DNA of 64,000 nucleotides from Methylococcus mesophilus (GTDB lineage: Bacteria > Pseudomonadota > Gammaproteobacteria > Methylococcales > Methylococcaceae), in assembly GCF_026247885.1 (NCBI RefSeq), contig NZ_CP110921.1:1364001-1428000 (forward strand), given 5' to 3'. The stretch's first letter is position 1. Each line of letters starts with the position of its first letter. Below are positions 1 to 10,325 of the stretch, piece after piece. The notes under the pieces are model-generated. The model saw nothing but the letters and a program-made list of their open reading frames with translations. It was not told where the DNA came from and did no database searches. The translations under genes and the position numbers were made by a program.

Positions 1-61
1 GCTCATCGACCACGACCAGGCCGGCTCCATGGAAGAAAAGAAGAAGGAAGGGTATTTCTAA
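1..61 (+). CDS. cysD: Sulfate adenylyltransferase subunit 2 (CysD), C-terminal end
   Basis: Only the last 19 codons are in the window. They end in EEKKKEGYF, the usual tail of CysD. CysD is the PAPS-reductase-family catalytic subunit that adenylates sulfate to APS together with the GTPase CysN. The next gene, cysN, starts three bases after the stop, the normal cysDN arrangement. The identification rests on the tail plus the neighbour. Confidence 0.85.
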   Translation, partial: LIDHDQAGSMEEKKKEGYF

Positions 62-64
62 GCC

Positions 65-1723
65 ATGTCACACCAATCCGACCTCATCGGCACCGACATC
101 CACGCCTACCTGGCCCAGCACGAGAAGAAGGAACTGCTGCGGCTGCTGACCTGCGGCAGCGTCGACGACGGCAAGAGCACCCTGATCGGGCGGCTGCTGC
201 ATGACTCCAAGATGATCTACGAGGACCAGCTCAGCGCGGTCCGGCGCGACAGCCTCAAATCCGGCACCACCGGCGGCGAGCTGGATCTCGCCCTGCTGGT
301 CGACGGCCTCCAGGCCGAGCGCGAGCAGGGCATCACCATCGACGTCGCCTACCGCTACTTCTCCACGGCCCAGCGCAAGTTCATCATCGCCGACACCCCC
401 GGCCACGAGCAGTACACCCGCAACATGGCCACCGGCGCCTCCACCTGCGACTTGGCCATCATCCTGATCGACGCCCGCCACGGGGTGCAGGTGCAGACCC
501 GGCGCCACAGCTACATCGTCTCGCTCCTGGGGATCAAGCACGTCCTGGTCGCCATCAACAAGATGGACCTGATGGACCACAGCGAAGCCGTATTCGACCG
601 CATCCGCGCCGACTATCTCGCCTTCGCCGACAAGCTCGAGCTGCACGACGTGCGCTTCATCCCGATCTCCGCCTTGAACGGCGACAACGTGGTGCACAAG
701 AGCGCGGCCATGCCCTGGTACGGCGGGCCGTCCCTGATCGCGCTGCTCAACACCCTCGAGATCGCCCAGGACCGGAACTTCGACGACCCGCGCTTCCCGG
801 TGCAGTACGTCAACCGGCCCCACCTCGACTTCCGCGGCTACAGCGGCACCGTCGCCGCCGGGGTGTTCAAACCGGGCGACCCGGTCCTGGTGCTGCCGGC
901 CAGGACGACCAGCCGGATCCAGTCCATCGTCACCTACGACGGCGAACTGGAGGCAGCCTTCCCGCCCCAGGCCGTCACCCTCACCCTGGAGGACGAGATC
1001 GACGTCAGCCGCGGCGACCTCCTGGTGCACCCCGACCGCCTGCCGCACCTCGACAGCCGCTTCGAGGCGCATCTGGTGTGGATGACCGAAGCCCCGCTGA
1101 TTCCGGGGAAGCAATACCTCCTCAAGCACGCCACCCGGACCCTCACCGGCTCGGTGGCCGCCATCCGCCACCGGATCGACGTCAACACCTTGGAACAGCA
1201 CCCGGCCGGTCAGCTCAATCTCAACGAGATCGGTTTGTGCGAGCTGGCATTGAGCGCTCCGCTGGCATTTGACGCCTATGCCCGCTGCAAGGATACCGGC
1301 GCCTTCATCGTCATCGACCGGCTGACCAACGTCACCGTCGGCGCCGGCATGATTTCAGGTCCGGTCCAGGGCGAAACCGGCTTCCGCAAGGTCACCGCCG
1401 AGGAGCGCGCCGCCCGCTTCGGCCAGAAGGCCCTCACCGTCTGGCTCACCGGACCCCAGCGTCATGAGATGGCTTATCGGCTCGAGCGGCAGTTGTTCGA
1501 ACGAGGCTTCGTTTGTGCGGTGGTCGAAGCCGATCGGCTCGGCGCTCAAGCCGCCCTGGTGGCGGAGAACATCGTGCGGGCCGGCATCGTCTGCCTCTGC
1601 GCGTCCGACACGGCTCCGGAGGCGGACGGTGCCAATCGTGTAATCACGGAAGGCTCCCTGGACCTCGAAGAACTGCTCGCTCTGTTGGTTCCGGCCGCCG
1701 CCGCGCCGGATTTCGTGATCTGA
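65..1723 (+). CDS. cysN: Sulfate adenylyltransferase GTPase subunit CysN with degenerate C-terminal APS kinase-like domain
   Basis: The N-terminal ~440 residues are a translational-type GTPase: P-loop GSVDDGKST near residue 32, DTPGHEQY near 111 and NKMD near 166, followed by two beta-barrel domains. This is CysN, which drives sulfate activation with CysD. At 552 residues it is longer than stand-alone CysN (about 475). Residues ~443-552 align by eye with the start of APS kinase (CysC/NodQ fusion), but the kinase P-loop is replaced by GPQRHEMAY and the domain is short. The kinase half is therefore probably inactive, and a separate CysC would be expected elsewhere. Confidence 0.92.
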   Translation: MSHQSDLIGTDIHAYLAQHEKKELLRLLTCGSVDDGKSTLIGRLLHDSKMIYEDQLSAVRRDSLKSGTTGGELDLALLVDGLQAEREQGITIDVAYRYFSTAQRKFIIADTPGHEQYTRNMATGASTCDLAIILIDARHGVQVQTRRHSYIVSLLGIKHVLVAINKMDLMDHSEAVFDRIRADYLAFADKLELHDVRFIPISALNGDNVVHKSAAMPWYGGPSLIALLNTLEIAQDRNFDDPRFPVQYVNRPHLDFRGYSGTVAAGVFKPGDPVLVLPARTTSRIQSIVTYDGELEAAFPPQAVTLTLEDEIDVSRGDLLVHPDRLPHLDSRFEAHLVWMTEAPLIPGKQYLLKHATRTLTGSVAAIRHRIDVNTLEQHPAGQLNLNEIGLCELALSAPLAFDAYARCKDTGAFIVIDRLTNVTVGAGMISGPVQGETGFRKVTAEERAARFGQKALTVWLTGPQRHEMAYRLERQLFERGFVCAVVEADRLGAQAALVAENIVRAGIVCLCASDTAPEADGANRVITEGSLDLEELLALLVPAAAAPDFVI

Positions 1724-1866
1724 GCCAACGCCATCAGCCATTCCGGCCGGCAACGGATTGCCGGGTGGAACGGCCTTGCTCAAAGCCCGGCCAATTCACT
1801 CCTGTGAGTGCAAATGGCGATACAAAGCTGAGTCGCCGACATGGCGACGCCTCGATTCAAGCCCCG

Positions 1867-1897
1867 AAAAAAAACGCTGCCGAAGCAGCGTTTTTTT
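1867..1897. terminator. Bidirectional Rho-independent terminator
   Basis: A CGCTGC/GCAGCG stem with a CGAA loop is flanked by eight A residues on one side and seven T residues on the other. It works in both directions and separates the convergent cysDN and cytochrome oxidase operons. Confidence 0.9.
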
Positions 1898-1911
1898 AGG
1901 GTCGGCTCGTA

Positions 1912-2778
1912 TCAGAGCCAGTACACGAAGATGAACAGTCCGAGCCAGACGACGTCGACGAAGTGCCAATACCACGCAGCGGCTTCGAAAGCGAAATGGT
2001 GCTCTGCGCTGAAGTGGCCGCGGATGCTGCGGAACAGCACGACCGTCAGGATGATCGCGCCGATCGTCACGTGCAAGCCGTGGAAACCGGTCAGCATGAA
2101 GAACGTAGAGCCATAAATGCCGGAGCCCAGGGTCAGCCCCATCTCCGAGTAGGCCTCATGATATTCGAAGCCCTGCAGGATCACGAACAGGAAACCCAGT
2201 GCTACCGTGGCGATCAGTCCCTTGATGAGTTGGCCGCGGTTGTCGGCCAGCAAGCCCCAGTGCGCCCACGTGACGGTGACGCCGCTGGAAAGAAGGATCA
2301 GGGTATTCAGCGCGGGAATGCCCCAGGCCGCCATCGGCTCGAATTCGCCGCCAACTTTGCCCGGCCCGTTGGTCGGCCAAACCGCGTCGAATCCCTTCCA
2401 GAGAATCTCATTGGTCACGCCCAGTTCGCCCTCGCCACCGAGCCAGGGCAGTGCGTAGATACGGGCGTAGTACAGCGCGCCGAAGAAGGCGGAGAAGAAG
2501 AACACTTCCGAGGTGATGAACCAGATCATCCCCCAGCGGAAGGAATGGTCAACCTGGTCGCTGTAGATTCCGGCGACGCTTTCGTGAATCACCGTACCGA
2601 ACCAGCCTACCAGCATGGTCACGAGAATGCCGGCGCCGAGAATCATCATGGTCGGCCCGATGGAGAGACCGTTCAGGTAGTTCGCAAAGCCCGCCAGCAG
2701 GCTGGTCAAACCGATGGAACCGACGATAGGCCAGGTCGCCTTGTGCGGAATGTAGTAGGAAGCTGCGCTAGTCGCCAT
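1912..2778 (-). CDS. ctaE: Cytochrome c oxidase subunit III
   Basis: 288 residues with seven hydrophobic segments and the subunit III signatures WFGTVIHES, FFFSAFFGALYY and GFHGLHVTIG, ending in WYWHFVDVVWLGLF. It is part of the aa3-type terminal oxidase in the cytoplasmic membrane, where it stabilises the catalytic core. It is the last gene of the minus-strand ctaC-ctaD-small gene-ctaG-ctaE cluster, and the bidirectional terminator lies just beyond its stop. Confidence 0.96.
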   Translation of the reverse strand: MATSAASYYIPHKATWPIVGSIGLTSLLAGFANYLNGLSIGPTMMILGAGILVTMLVGWFGTVIHESVAGIYSDQVDHSFRWGMIWFITSEVFFFSAFFGALYYARIYALPWLGGEGELGVTNEILWKGFDAVWPTNGPGKVGGEFEPMAAWGIPALNTLILLSSGVTVTWAHWGLLADNRGQLIKGLIATVALGFLFVILQGFEYHEAYSEMGLTLGSGIYGSTFFMLTGFHGLHVTIGAIILTVVLFRSIRGHFSAEHHFAFEAAAWYWHFVDVVWLGLFIFVYWL

Positions 2779-2814
2779 GTAAATCCCCTGATGAAATTCG
2801 AAGAAGGTTCAGCT

Positions 2815-3363
2815 TTAGTCTTTTTGAGAACTGGAAATATCGAAAAAGGTGTACGAAAGCGCCATTTCCTTGATGTCCTTGGGCAGACCCGGTTCGATGA
2901 CGAAACGGACCGGCATCTCCCGGCGCTGGTGCGGCTCAAACTTCTGTTCCGAAAAGCAGAAGCACTCGGTCTTTTTCAGGTACGCCGTGGCAGTCCCCGG
3001 CGTGATGCTCGGTATGGCCCGACCCAACATCGGCCTGTCCGTCAGGTTCTCGCCGTAAAACTTCACGGTGTAATACTGCCCCGGATGAATCTTCATCTTG
3101 GGCGTCTCCACGCTGAAGGCCAACGGCATACGTTCGTTCAGCTCGGTGATGAATTCGATCGTAATCTCGCGTGAAGCATCGACGTCATAGGCAACCTCCT
3201 CGACCGCTTCGGTGCGCACCTTTCCATTCAGGCCGGTGATTTCACAGAACAGGCTGTAAAAAGGGGCCAAGGCAAATCCGAAACCGAACATCGCCAGCGC
3301 GACGAAGACGATGCTCCAGACGAGACGCCCGTGTTTCTTGCTCTCGGTATCCTGATGGCTCAC
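2815..3363 (-). CDS. ctaG: Cytochrome c oxidase assembly protein CtaG (Cox11)
   Basis: 182 residues: one N-terminal membrane anchor (about residues 13-33) and a periplasmic copper-binding domain with CFCFSEQ, the Cox11 copper motif. Cox11/CtaG delivers copper to the CuB centre of subunit I. The GTG start overlaps the stop of the preceding small gene (GTGA), showing translational coupling. It lies between ctaD and ctaE, the usual place in proteobacteria. Confidence 0.95.
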   Translation of the reverse strand: MSHQDTESKKHGRLVWSIVFVALAMFGFGFALAPFYSLFCEITGLNGKVRTEAVEEVAYDVDASREITIEFITELNERMPLAFSVETPKMKIHPGQYYTVKFYGENLTDRPMLGRAIPSITPGTATAYLKKTECFCFSEQKFEPHQRREMPVRFVIEPGLPKDIKEMALSYTFFDISSSQKD

Positions 3364-3470
3364 GACGGCGAAGACGACGAAATCACTTTATAGATGGAGA
3401 AGACATACAGCCCGACCACGACGGCGACGATGACCCCGGTCAGGATCAAATTCTTCTTGCGTAAATCCAT
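3360..3470 (-). CDS. Small single-span cytochrome oxidase assembly-type protein (36 aa)
   Basis: A short gene beginning MDLRKKNLILTG, then a hydrophobic segment rich in V, I and A, then YKVISSSSPS. It codes for one transmembrane helix with a basic N-terminus, and its stop overlaps the GTG start of ctaG. Tiny single-helix proteins are common between cox1 and cox11 in beta- and gammaproteobacteria and are named cytochrome oxidase small assembly proteins. The assignment rests on position, size and topology. Confidence 0.75.
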   Translation of the reverse strand: MDLRKKNLILTGVIVAVVVGLYVFSIYKVISSSSPS

Positions 3471-3521
3471 GGACCTTGCCGTTGAGGGCCCGCCCGAAGG
3501 CGAGCCCGTGTTTCATACCGG

Positions 3522-5147
3522 TTATTTAATGTCCGGCGCGGTCGTCCAGGTGTGGTACGGCGGCGGCGAAGGCAGGGTCCATTCCAGACCGTGCTCGCTC
3601 GCACCCTCCCAAACCTCGTCCGTCGCCTTCTCGCCGCCGCGGATCGCCTTGATGACGACCCATACGAAGATCAGCTGGGAGAAGCCGAAGATGAAGGCTC
3701 CCACGCTTGACATCGCGTTGAACTCGGCGAACTGTACGGCGTAGTCCGGAATACGGCGCGGCATGCCGGCCAGTCCCAGGAAATGCTGCGGGAAGAACAG
3801 GACGTTGACCGAGACCGTCGACAGCCAGAAATGCAGCTTGCCGAGCTTTTCGTCATACATGTGGCCGGTCCACTTCGGCAGCCAGTAGTAGGCTCCCGCG
3901 AACAGCGCGAACACGGCTCCCGGCACCAGCACATAGTGGAAATGGGCCACGATGAAATAGGTATCGTGATACTGCAGGTCGGCCGGCGAAATCGACATCA
4001 TCAGGCCGGTGAACCCGCCCATGGTGAACAGAACCACGAACGCGATAGCGAACAGCATCGGTGTCTCGAAGGTCATCGCGCCCTTCCACATGGTGGCGAC
4101 CCAGTTGAACACCTTCACGCCGGTCGGCACGGCGATCAGCATGGTGGCGTAGGTGAAGTAGAGTTCGCCCGCCAGCGGCATGCCCACCGTGTACTGGTGG
4201 TGCGCCCAAACGATGAAAGACAGGAAGCCGATCGACGCGGTCGCATATACCATCGAGGAATAGCCGAACAATGGCTTCCGCGCGAAGGTCGGAATGATGG
4301 TCGAGATCACCCCGAAGGACGGCAGGATCATGATGTAGACTTCCGGATGGCCGAAGAACCAGAACAGATGCTGGTACAGGACGGGATCGCCGCCGCCGGC
4401 CGCATTGAAGAAGCTGGTGCCGAAGAACTTGTCGGTGAGGAGCATGGTCACCGCGCCTGCGAACACCGGCATGACGGTGATCAGCAGGAAAGCCGTGATG
4501 ACCCAGGTCCACACGAACAGCGGCAGCTTCATCAGGGTCATGCCCGGAGCGCGCATGTTGAAGACGGTCACGATGATGTTGATCGCGCCCATGATCGACG
4601 ACATGCCCAGAAGATGAACCGTGAAGATGGCGAACGGGAGATGCGCGCCGCCCTGCAGCACCAGCGGCGGATACAGTGTCCAGCCCGCAGCTGGGGCGCC
4701 GCCGTCCATGAACAAGGTGCTGGCCAGCATTACGAAGGCAAACGGCAGGATCCAGAAGCTCCAGTTGTTCATGCGCGGCAGAGCCATATCCGGCGCGCCG
4801 ATCATCATCGGGATCATCCAGTTGGCGAAACCGACGAATGCCGGCATGACGGCGCCGAACACCATGATCAGCGCGTGCAACGTGGTCATCTGGTTGAAGA
4901 AGTTCGGGTCGACGTACTGCATGCCCGGCTCGAACAGTTCGGCCCGGATCACCAGCGCCATGGCGCCGCCGACCATGAACATGATCAGCGCGGTCACCAG
5001 GTATAGGGTGCCGATATCCTTGTGGTTGGTCGTGAACACCCAGCGCATGATGCCTTTGGCCGGACCGTGATGATCGTGTTCATCGTGATGGCCGTGGGCG
5101 ATATGCTCGTCATGGATGGCGTGTTCTTCGTGAGTTGCCTCTGTCAT
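3522..5147 (-). CDS. ctaD: Cytochrome c oxidase subunit I
   Basis: 541 residues with 12 hydrophobic segments. The motif [15 protein letters not shown] contains the CuB histidine and the cross-linked tyrosine region, WAHHQYTVG carries the two CuB histidines, and [10 protein letters not shown] carries the haem a/a3 histidines. It is the catalytic haem-copper subunit reducing O2 to water. The N-terminal ~30 residues are His/Glu rich. It follows ctaC on the same strand. Confidence 0.97.
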   Translation of the reverse strand: MTEATHEEHAIHDEHIAHGHHDEHDHHGPAKGIMRWVFTTNHKDIGTLYLVTALIMFMVGGAMALVIRAELFEPGMQYVDPNFFNQMTTLHALIMVFGAVMPAFVGFANWMIPMMIGAPDMALPRMNNWSFWILPFAFVMLASTLFMDGGAPAAGWTLYPPLVLQGGAHLPFAIFTVHLLGMSSIMGAINIIVTVFNMRAPGMTLMKLPLFVWTWVITAFLLITVMPVFAGAVTMLLTDKFFGTSFFNAAGGGDPVLYQHLFWFFGHPEVYIMILPSFGVISTIIPTFARKPLFGYSSMVYATASIGFLSFIVWAHHQYTVGMPLAGELYFTYATMLIAVPTGVKVFNWVATMWKGAMTFETPMLFAIAFVVLFTMGGFTGLMMSISPADLQYHDTYFIVAHFHYVLVPGAVFALFAGAYYWLPKWTGHMYDEKLGKLHFWLSTVSVNVLFFPQHFLGLAGMPRRIPDYAVQFAEFNAMSSVGAFIFGFSQLIFVWVVIKAIRGGEKATDEVWEGASEHGLEWTLPSPPPYHTWTTAPDIK

Positions 5148-5179
5148 GGCTCTATGACCTCATCGAAAGCGTTGAAAAA

Positions 5180-6301
5180 TCAGTTCCGCGCGGAAACATC
5201 CGACGGTTGAACCAGATCGCCCTTGTTATTTCCGAAGCCGTTGCGCTGGTAAGTCACGACGGCTGCGATCTCCACGGGGCTCAGGGAGTCGCCGAAGGCG
5301 GGCATCATCTGGCCCTTACCCTTTACGACCACGTCGAGATGGGTATTCAAATCGCCTGTGGCCACCGAACTGCCCTTGATGGCCGGGAACATTCCCTGCA
5401 TGCCTTCGCCGTTGACCATGTGGCAACCCGCGCAGCTCGCGTTGTAGACCTCTTCGCCCTTGGCCATCAGCTCCGCCATCGAGTAGGTCTTGGCGGCATC
5501 GGCAACGGCCTTTTGAGCCTGAGCCTTCTGCGCTTCCACCCATTTGCCGTAGTCGGCTTCACTCTTGACGTCGACGACGATCGGCATGAAGCCGTGGTCG
5601 CGGCCGCACAACTCGGCGCACTGGCCGCGATAGATTCCCGGCTCCTCGACCTTGGTCCACGCATCGGTCACATAACCGGGGATGGCATCCTTCTTCCAGC
5701 CGAACTTCGGCACCCACCAGGAGTGGATCACATCGGCGGCGGTAAACAGAAAGCGGACCTTTTTGCCAGCAGGGATCACCAGCGGCTTGTCGACCTCCAG
5801 CAGATAGTTCGGCACCGCTTCCGGGTTCGACCGGACGCCCAGCTGACGCGCCTCGTTGCTCTTCGCGTCGAGCGTGCTGAAGAAGTCGATGCCGTTGTCG
5901 AGGTAGGTATAGCGCCACTTCCACTGGTAGCCGGTGACCTTGACGGTCATATCGGAGGCGCTCGTGTCGTAAGCCTCGATCATCACCTTGGTCGCCGGAA
6001 CCGCCATGGCCAGCAGGATGACGAAGGGGATGATCGTCCAGACGACTTCCAACTTGGTGTTCTCGTGGAAATGCGCTGGCACCGCACCCTTGGACTTACG
6101 ATGGTGCATGATGGAATAGACCATCATGCCGTATACACCCACACCGATCGCCACGCAGATCCACAGGATATACATATGAAGGTCATAGATATCCCGACTC
6201 AACTGGGTGACGCCCGGCGAGAGATTCAACGCATAGTCGGCATTCGCCTCCCCGAACGTTGCGATCCCCAGCCCGGTGATCAGTAGCTTAAGTTTTTTCA
6301 C
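5180..6301 (-). CDS. ctaC: Cytochrome c oxidase subunit II with fused cytochrome c domain
   Basis: 373 residues: a signal peptide ending near GEANA, two membrane helices, and a cupredoxin domain with the CuA motif CAELCGRDHGFM. A C-terminal haem c domain follows, with CAGCH near residue 290 and an axial Met candidate in MMPAFG. Such caa3-like subunit II proteins take electrons from soluble cytochrome c through their own haem. It is the first gene of the oxidase cluster. Confidence 0.96.
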   Translation of the reverse strand: MKKLKLLITGLGIATFGEANADYALNLSPGVTQLSRDIYDLHMYILWICVAIGVGVYGMMVYSIMHHRKSKGAVPAHFHENTKLEVVWTIIPFVILLAMAVPATKVMIEAYDTSASDMTVKVTGYQWKWRYTYLDNGIDFFSTLDAKSNEARQLGVRSNPEAVPNYLLEVDKPLVIPAGKKVRFLFTAADVIHSWWVPKFGWKKDAIPGYVTDAWTKVEEPGIYRGQCAELCGRDHGFMPIVVDVKSEADYGKWVEAQKAQAQKAVADAAKTYSMAELMAKGEEVYNASCAGCHMVNGEGMQGMFPAIKGSSVATGDLNTHLDVVVKGKGQMMPAFGDSLSPVEIAAVVTYQRNGFGNNKGDLVQPSDVSARN

Positions 6302-6349
6302 GGAGCCCTCTCCTCGGTATCTCAGGTCAATATCTTGCGGATCGAACCA

Positions 6350-6826
6350 CTAGCCATTCGTCAATTCTTCTTTCAATTCCCGGTACAGCGCCTCGCGCTC
6401 CGACTCCACCAGGAAACGACCGATCTCTATCTTCCTGCCGTGGCGCTTCAGGCACAGCCGGCTCGGATGCCCCGCCGCCGGCCCCTCTAGACTGACACCG
6501 AGCCAGGCGCGGCGGAACCGGTAAGTCTGTTCGGGCCCCCGGATGCCGCGCTCCAGCAGGACATCAGTGTCGGTCACCGTGATCACTTCGCGCACCGCAG
6601 ACTGCCTGAAAGCCAGACTGAAACAGTAGGCCAATACCAGCCATTCGGCGCCAGCAAACGGTAGGACGAACCAGCAGCCGATGAATGCGAACGCCGATCC
6701 GATGGAAGCCAGCACCAGGGCGAACCCGCCCAGCAGCAAATACGCCTGCCATCGTGTCAGCGACGCGTTGGGCTTCAGGACGATTCGCTTGCCGCCTGTC
6801 TGTGGATCCCGCTCGGACTCAACCAT
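6350..6826 (-). CDS. DUF2244 domain-containing membrane protein
   Basis: 158 residues with two closely spaced hydrophobic segments (about residues 28-48 and 50-70), followed by a basic cytoplasmic part ending FLVESEREALYRELKEEL. This matches the DUF2244 layout. The family often lies beside cytochrome c oxidase genes, as here where it precedes ctaC by about 50 bases on the same strand. Its biochemical role is unknown. Confidence 0.8.
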   Translation of the reverse strand: MVESERDPQTGGKRIVLKPNASLTRWQAYLLLGGFALVLASIGSAFAFIGCWFVLPFAGAEWLVLAYCFSLAFRQSAVREVITVTDTDVLLERGIRGPEQTYRFRRAWLGVSLEGPAAGHPSRLCLKRHGRKIEIGRFLVESEREALYRELKEELTNG

Positions 6827-7064
6827 GGAACCGGCCCGTTCCCTGTTTCAAGCGCCCGCAGGAAACCCCGTTTCAACGCCCCGCTCAGGCATCATTCGGC
6901 CATTACCCCCAGTTTTCTGTGGGAATTCACTCACGACACAAAATCCGCAGAACTTTAACGTAACAGTCTGGGCAACGCAAGGAAGGAATGGACCTGACAT
7001 TTTCCCGATGTTTGACGGAGCAACCCGGATTTGTGGATAGTGACTTTTGTTCAGGAGCAAGCAT

Positions 7065-7643
7065 ATGACCAAGATCAAACCGGAGGAAATTTACGTCAGC
7101 GTGGACATCGAAGCGGACGGCCCAATACCCGGCCCTCATTCGATGCTCAGCATAGGAGCCGTGGCCTACGGTCCCCACGGCAGCCCGCTTGGTGAATTCA
7201 CTGTCAACCTGGAAACCCTTCCAGAGGCGACTCCTCATCCGACCATGACGGAATGGTGGCAGCAGTTCCCGGACGCCTGGAACGCTCACCGCCGGAACAC
7301 GCAGCCGCCGGCCGAAGCCATGAACGCCTTCGCCGACTGGCTGGAAGGCCTGCCGGGCAAGCCGATATTTCTCGCCTGGCCCGCAACCTGGGACTTCATG
7401 TGGATCTATTGGTATCTGATCCGTTTCACCGGACGCCGGCCATTTTCAGAGCACGGCATCGACGTCAGATCGTACGCCATGGGAATGCGCCGCCAGACCT
7501 TCGGGCGCTCAAGCAAGAATTATCTGCCCAAACGCTGGTCTTCACCCAATCCACACACGCATGTCGCCGTCGACGACGCCCGCGAGCAGGGCGACCTCTT
7601 CATCGCCATGTTGCGGGAAAACCTGGGAATCAGGAACGAGTGA
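7065..7643 (+). CDS. DEDDh-type 3'-5' exonuclease domain protein
   Basis: 192 residues from the ATG at 7065. That start is preceded by AGGAGC at good spacing, better than the upstream in-frame ATG at 7047. Motif I is VSVDIEADGP, an internal acidic motif is WPATWDFMW, and the end carries HTHVAVDDAREQG, the His/Asp exo III motif of DnaQ-like nucleases. It should degrade single-stranded nucleic acid from the 3' end. It is a stand-alone gene with about 240 bases of gene-free DNA upstream. Confidence 0.72.
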   Translation: MTKIKPEEIYVSVDIEADGPIPGPHSMLSIGAVAYGPHGSPLGEFTVNLETLPEATPHPTMTEWWQQFPDAWNAHRRNTQPPAEAMNAFADWLEGLPGKPIFLAWPATWDFMWIYWYLIRFTGRRPFSEHGIDVRSYAMGMRRQTFGRSSKNYLPKRWSSPNPHTHVAVDDAREQGDLFIAMLRENLGIRNE

Positions 7644-7660
7644 ACGATTGCGAAAACGGT

Positions 7661-8143
7661 TTATTCGCCCTCGTCGCACGACATATCGACAGTGGATGTC
7701 CTGAATTCCACCGGCAGAGAGCTGCGCCGGATTTTCGCCCAGACGTGTGGCTGGGTCAGAACCTGCGCCGTCATGCAGCCCGCTCCCGGCCGGCTGAGTA
7801 CAAGGCTCACCTGGATACGCCGGTCCTTCTCTTCGATGCCGGCAATACCGAGACGGTAGCCCCCGCTGTTCTTGGCGCCGGCGAAAGCGGCAATCACCAT
7901 CTCGCCGGAAAAATCCAATTGCGGCAGGGAGGGCGCTGGAATGGAACCCGCGCCATGCGAGGCCCACAGCGACCGGAACGCTGCTTCGTCGAGGATCACC
8001 GCCGTCCGCTCGTCCTCGATGCCGCTTTGCGTACCCTGCACCAGCACCGTGAACGGAATCGGGCCGGCTATCGCGCCGGACGATGCGGTCATCACCGCCG
8101 CAAATGCCAGCCCCCGCCGCGTCAATGGGTATGTCATCGCCAA
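7661..8143 (-). CDS. PrcB-like secreted protein (protease complex subunit family)
   Basis: 160 residues with a signal peptide cut near SSGAIAG. The body carries GEMVIAAFAGAKNSGGYRLGI and TAQVLTQPHVWAKI, features of the PrcB C-terminal domain family, first known from the Treponema dentilisin protease complex. It lies 55 bases downstream of a subtilisin-like protease gene on the same strand, which supports a partner role. Whether it is a chaperone, inhibitor or complex subunit cannot be told from sequence. Confidence 0.68.
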   Translation of the reverse strand: MAMTYPLTRRGLAFAAVMTASSGAIAGPIPFTVLVQGTQSGIEDERTAVILDEAAFRSLWASHGAGSIPAPSLPQLDFSGEMVIAAFAGAKNSGGYRLGIAGIEEKDRRIQVSLVLSRPGAGCMTAQVLTQPHVWAKIRRSSLPVEFRTSTVDMSCDEGE

Positions 8144-8198
8144 CCTCGCTCGGGGGCGGGGCTGAAATGTCCGCCCCGAGCCCCTTGCCGAAACAACG

Positions 8199-10190
8199 CT
8201 ATTGGGTAACCGTCAGCTCCACGTCATCGACCAGAAAGCTCGTGGCCCTGGACGAATTCTCCACTCCGCGGAACTGGAGACGGATGGTTTGTCCCTTGTA
8301 CGCGGACAGATCGAAGCTCCTCTGTACATATCCCGACGAACGGTTCCTGTTGGAATACGTCGCCAGGGTCTGCAATACGGTACCGGCGGTATTGCGCACC
8401 GTCACGGTCAGCGTGTCACGCGCCGGCGCGCTGGTGGTTTCGCTGGTGGCGATCCGCAACCAGAAACTGAAGCTCGTGGCGCAGGCGTCGACCGGCACCG
8501 TGACCTGCTGATACAGGTCGTCGGTATGAGCCGTGCCATAGCCGTTCATCCACGCTTTCCAGTTCCCGCTGCGGGCTGCCGCGGAGCTGGAATTGTCTAT
8601 GACGCCCGCGGAAGAGGTCCATGCCGTCGCACCGCTTTCGAATCCGGGATTTGCCAACAGCTGTGCGGTCGTGGAACACGCGGGCGAAGGTTCCCCGCTG
8701 TTTGCCGTCTCGGCGCTGACCGAATTGGAAACGGCTGAATTCCCGGCGCTGTCAGTGGCGATCGCGTTGAAGACGTGCGAGCCGTCCTCAACCGACGCGG
8801 ACTCCCACGCCACGCCATACGGCGACGAGGTGTCGGTCCCCACGATGTTGCCATCGACGCGGAATTCGACCTTGGCGATACCGCTCCCGCCGTTCTCGTC
8901 CGCGGCAACGGCGGCAAGGTTCACCGCCCCAGTCAATGTGGCCGATGCCACCGGCGCCGTGAGAGTCACCTGCGGCGGCGTGGTGTCGACGGCAGAGGCC
9001 CCGACGAAACCCGTGTACAGCAGACGATTGGGAGACCCCGTGCCCGCCCCGGTGACCTTGCTGGCAGTTGCATTGGAAGTCAAAGCCGACGCGACCTGAG
9101 CCGGCGTCGCGCCCGGGAAGGCGGACAGATACAAGGCTGCTGCCCCGGCGACATGCGGCGTCGCCATCGACGTGCCGCTCATCACCAGGGTGGCACTGTC
9201 GCCAGCGTTGCTCGCCGAAGTGATGTTGCTGCCCGGCGCAAAGACATCCAGGCAGGTTCCGTAGTTGGAGTAGCTCGCGCGAGCGTCGGAAGAAGTCGTG
9301 GCGCCCACGGTCAGTGCAGCCGCGGTCCGGCCGGGCGACTCGTTGCAGGCATTTCTGTTGGAATTGCCTGCGGCGATCGCATAGGTCACGCCCGCATTGA
9401 TCGAATTCTGCACCGCGGTGTCAAGCGCCTGCGAGGCGCCTCCGCCCAGGCTCATGTTGGCGACGGCAGGAAGCTGCCTGTTCGCGGTCACCCAGTTCAC
9501 GCCGGCGATCACGCCGGACGTCGTTCCCGAACCATCGCAATCGAGAACCCTCACCGAAACCAGCTTGACGCCCTTGGCGACGCCGTAAGTCGAGCCGCCG
9601 ATGGTTCCGGCGACATGCGTACCGTGGCCGTCGCAGTCGCGGGCGCCCCAGCCGTCGCTGACCGCCGTGTACCCTTCGCTGGCCCGTCCACCGAACTGTG
9701 AATGGCTGGTCCGGATGCCGGTGTCGATCACGTAGGCCGTGACGCCCTGACCCGTGGTGTTGTACGTGTAAATGCCATTCAGCGGGAGACCTGCCTGGTC
9801 GATCCGGTCCAGTCCCCAGGTTGCGCCGGACTGGGTAGCGTGGATCGAAATGATGCCGTCTTCCTCTACCAGAGCGACCGACGGATCCTTCGCCAGTGCC
9901 GCGGCTTCCACCGGCGACATCCTGGCCAGAAAACCCTTGACCGCATGCCGCCAGACGTCCGCCGGCGCCGCATTGTATAACTGCCCCAACCGGCTCAGCA
10001 GGCCGTCGAAGCCGGAGGCGCTCTCGGCTTCACTCCGGAAAATCACGATGTATTGCCCCGGAATGGGTCTGGCGGCGTGCCGGAACGTGCCGGCCTGAGC
10101 CTCTCCGGACCACGCCGCCGACAGTCCGGCAACAGCAATCAAAGGTATCGCGAAATGCCGGTTCGCAGATAGTTCCCATTCCTTGCTCAT
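8199..10190 (-). CDS. Secreted subtilisin-like serine protease (S8, proteinase K type) with Ig-like and C-terminal beta domains
   Basis: 663 residues in order: a secretion signal (to ~33), an inhibitor I9-type propeptide (~45-118), and a catalytic domain with Asp156 (VIDTG), His189 (GHGTHVAG), oxyanion Asn276 (AAGNSN) and Ser341 ([12 protein letters not shown]). Next come an Ig-like domain (~402-495, [12 protein letters not shown]) and a C-terminal beta-sandwich (~507-663, FLVDDVEL). This is an extracellular proprotease. The PrcB-like gene follows it. Confidence 0.93.
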   Translation of the reverse strand: MSKEWELSANRHFAIPLIAVAGLSAAWSGEAQAGTFRHAARPIPGQYIVIFRSEAESASGFDGLLSRLGQLYNAAPADVWRHAVKGFLARMSPVEAAALAKDPSVALVEEDGIISIHATQSGATWGLDRIDQAGLPLNGIYTYNTTGQGVTAYVIDTGIRTSHSQFGGRASEGYTAVSDGWGARDCDGHGTHVAGTIGGSTYGVAKGVKLVSVRVLDCDGSGTTSGVIAGVNWVTANRQLPAVANMSLGGGASQALDTAVQNSINAGVTYAIAAGNSNRNACNESPGRTAAALTVGATTSSDARASYSNYGTCLDVFAPGSNITSASNAGDSATLVMSGTSMATPHVAGAAALYLSAFPGATPAQVASALTSNATASKVTGAGTGSPNRLLYTGFVGASAVDTTPPQVTLTAPVASATLTGAVNLAAVAADENGGSGIAKVEFRVDGNIVGTDTSSPYGVAWESASVEDGSHVFNAIATDSAGNSAVSNSVSAETANSGEPSPACSTTAQLLANPGFESGATAWTSSAGVIDNSSSAAARSGNWKAWMNGYGTAHTDDLYQQVTVPVDACATSFSFWLRIATSETTSAPARDTLTVTVRNTAGTVLQTLATYSNRNRSSGYVQRSFDLSAYKGQTIRLQFRGVENSSRATSFLVDDVELTVTQ

Positions 10191-10325
10191 TTCCCCCCCT
10201 CCTCGCTATTTTGTCCCTTTCGGGAATCGAGTCCCGGCAGTCCGCCGGGACAGCTTTCGGCGTCCGTGCATCCATCTGACGATGTGACACTTCGAGCGTT
10301 CAAAAATCCCAGGGACTTCGTACGG

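Noticed and set aside
68-1201. 377-codon minus-strand frame opposite cysN
   Set aside because: Shadow of cysN with no recognisable domain.
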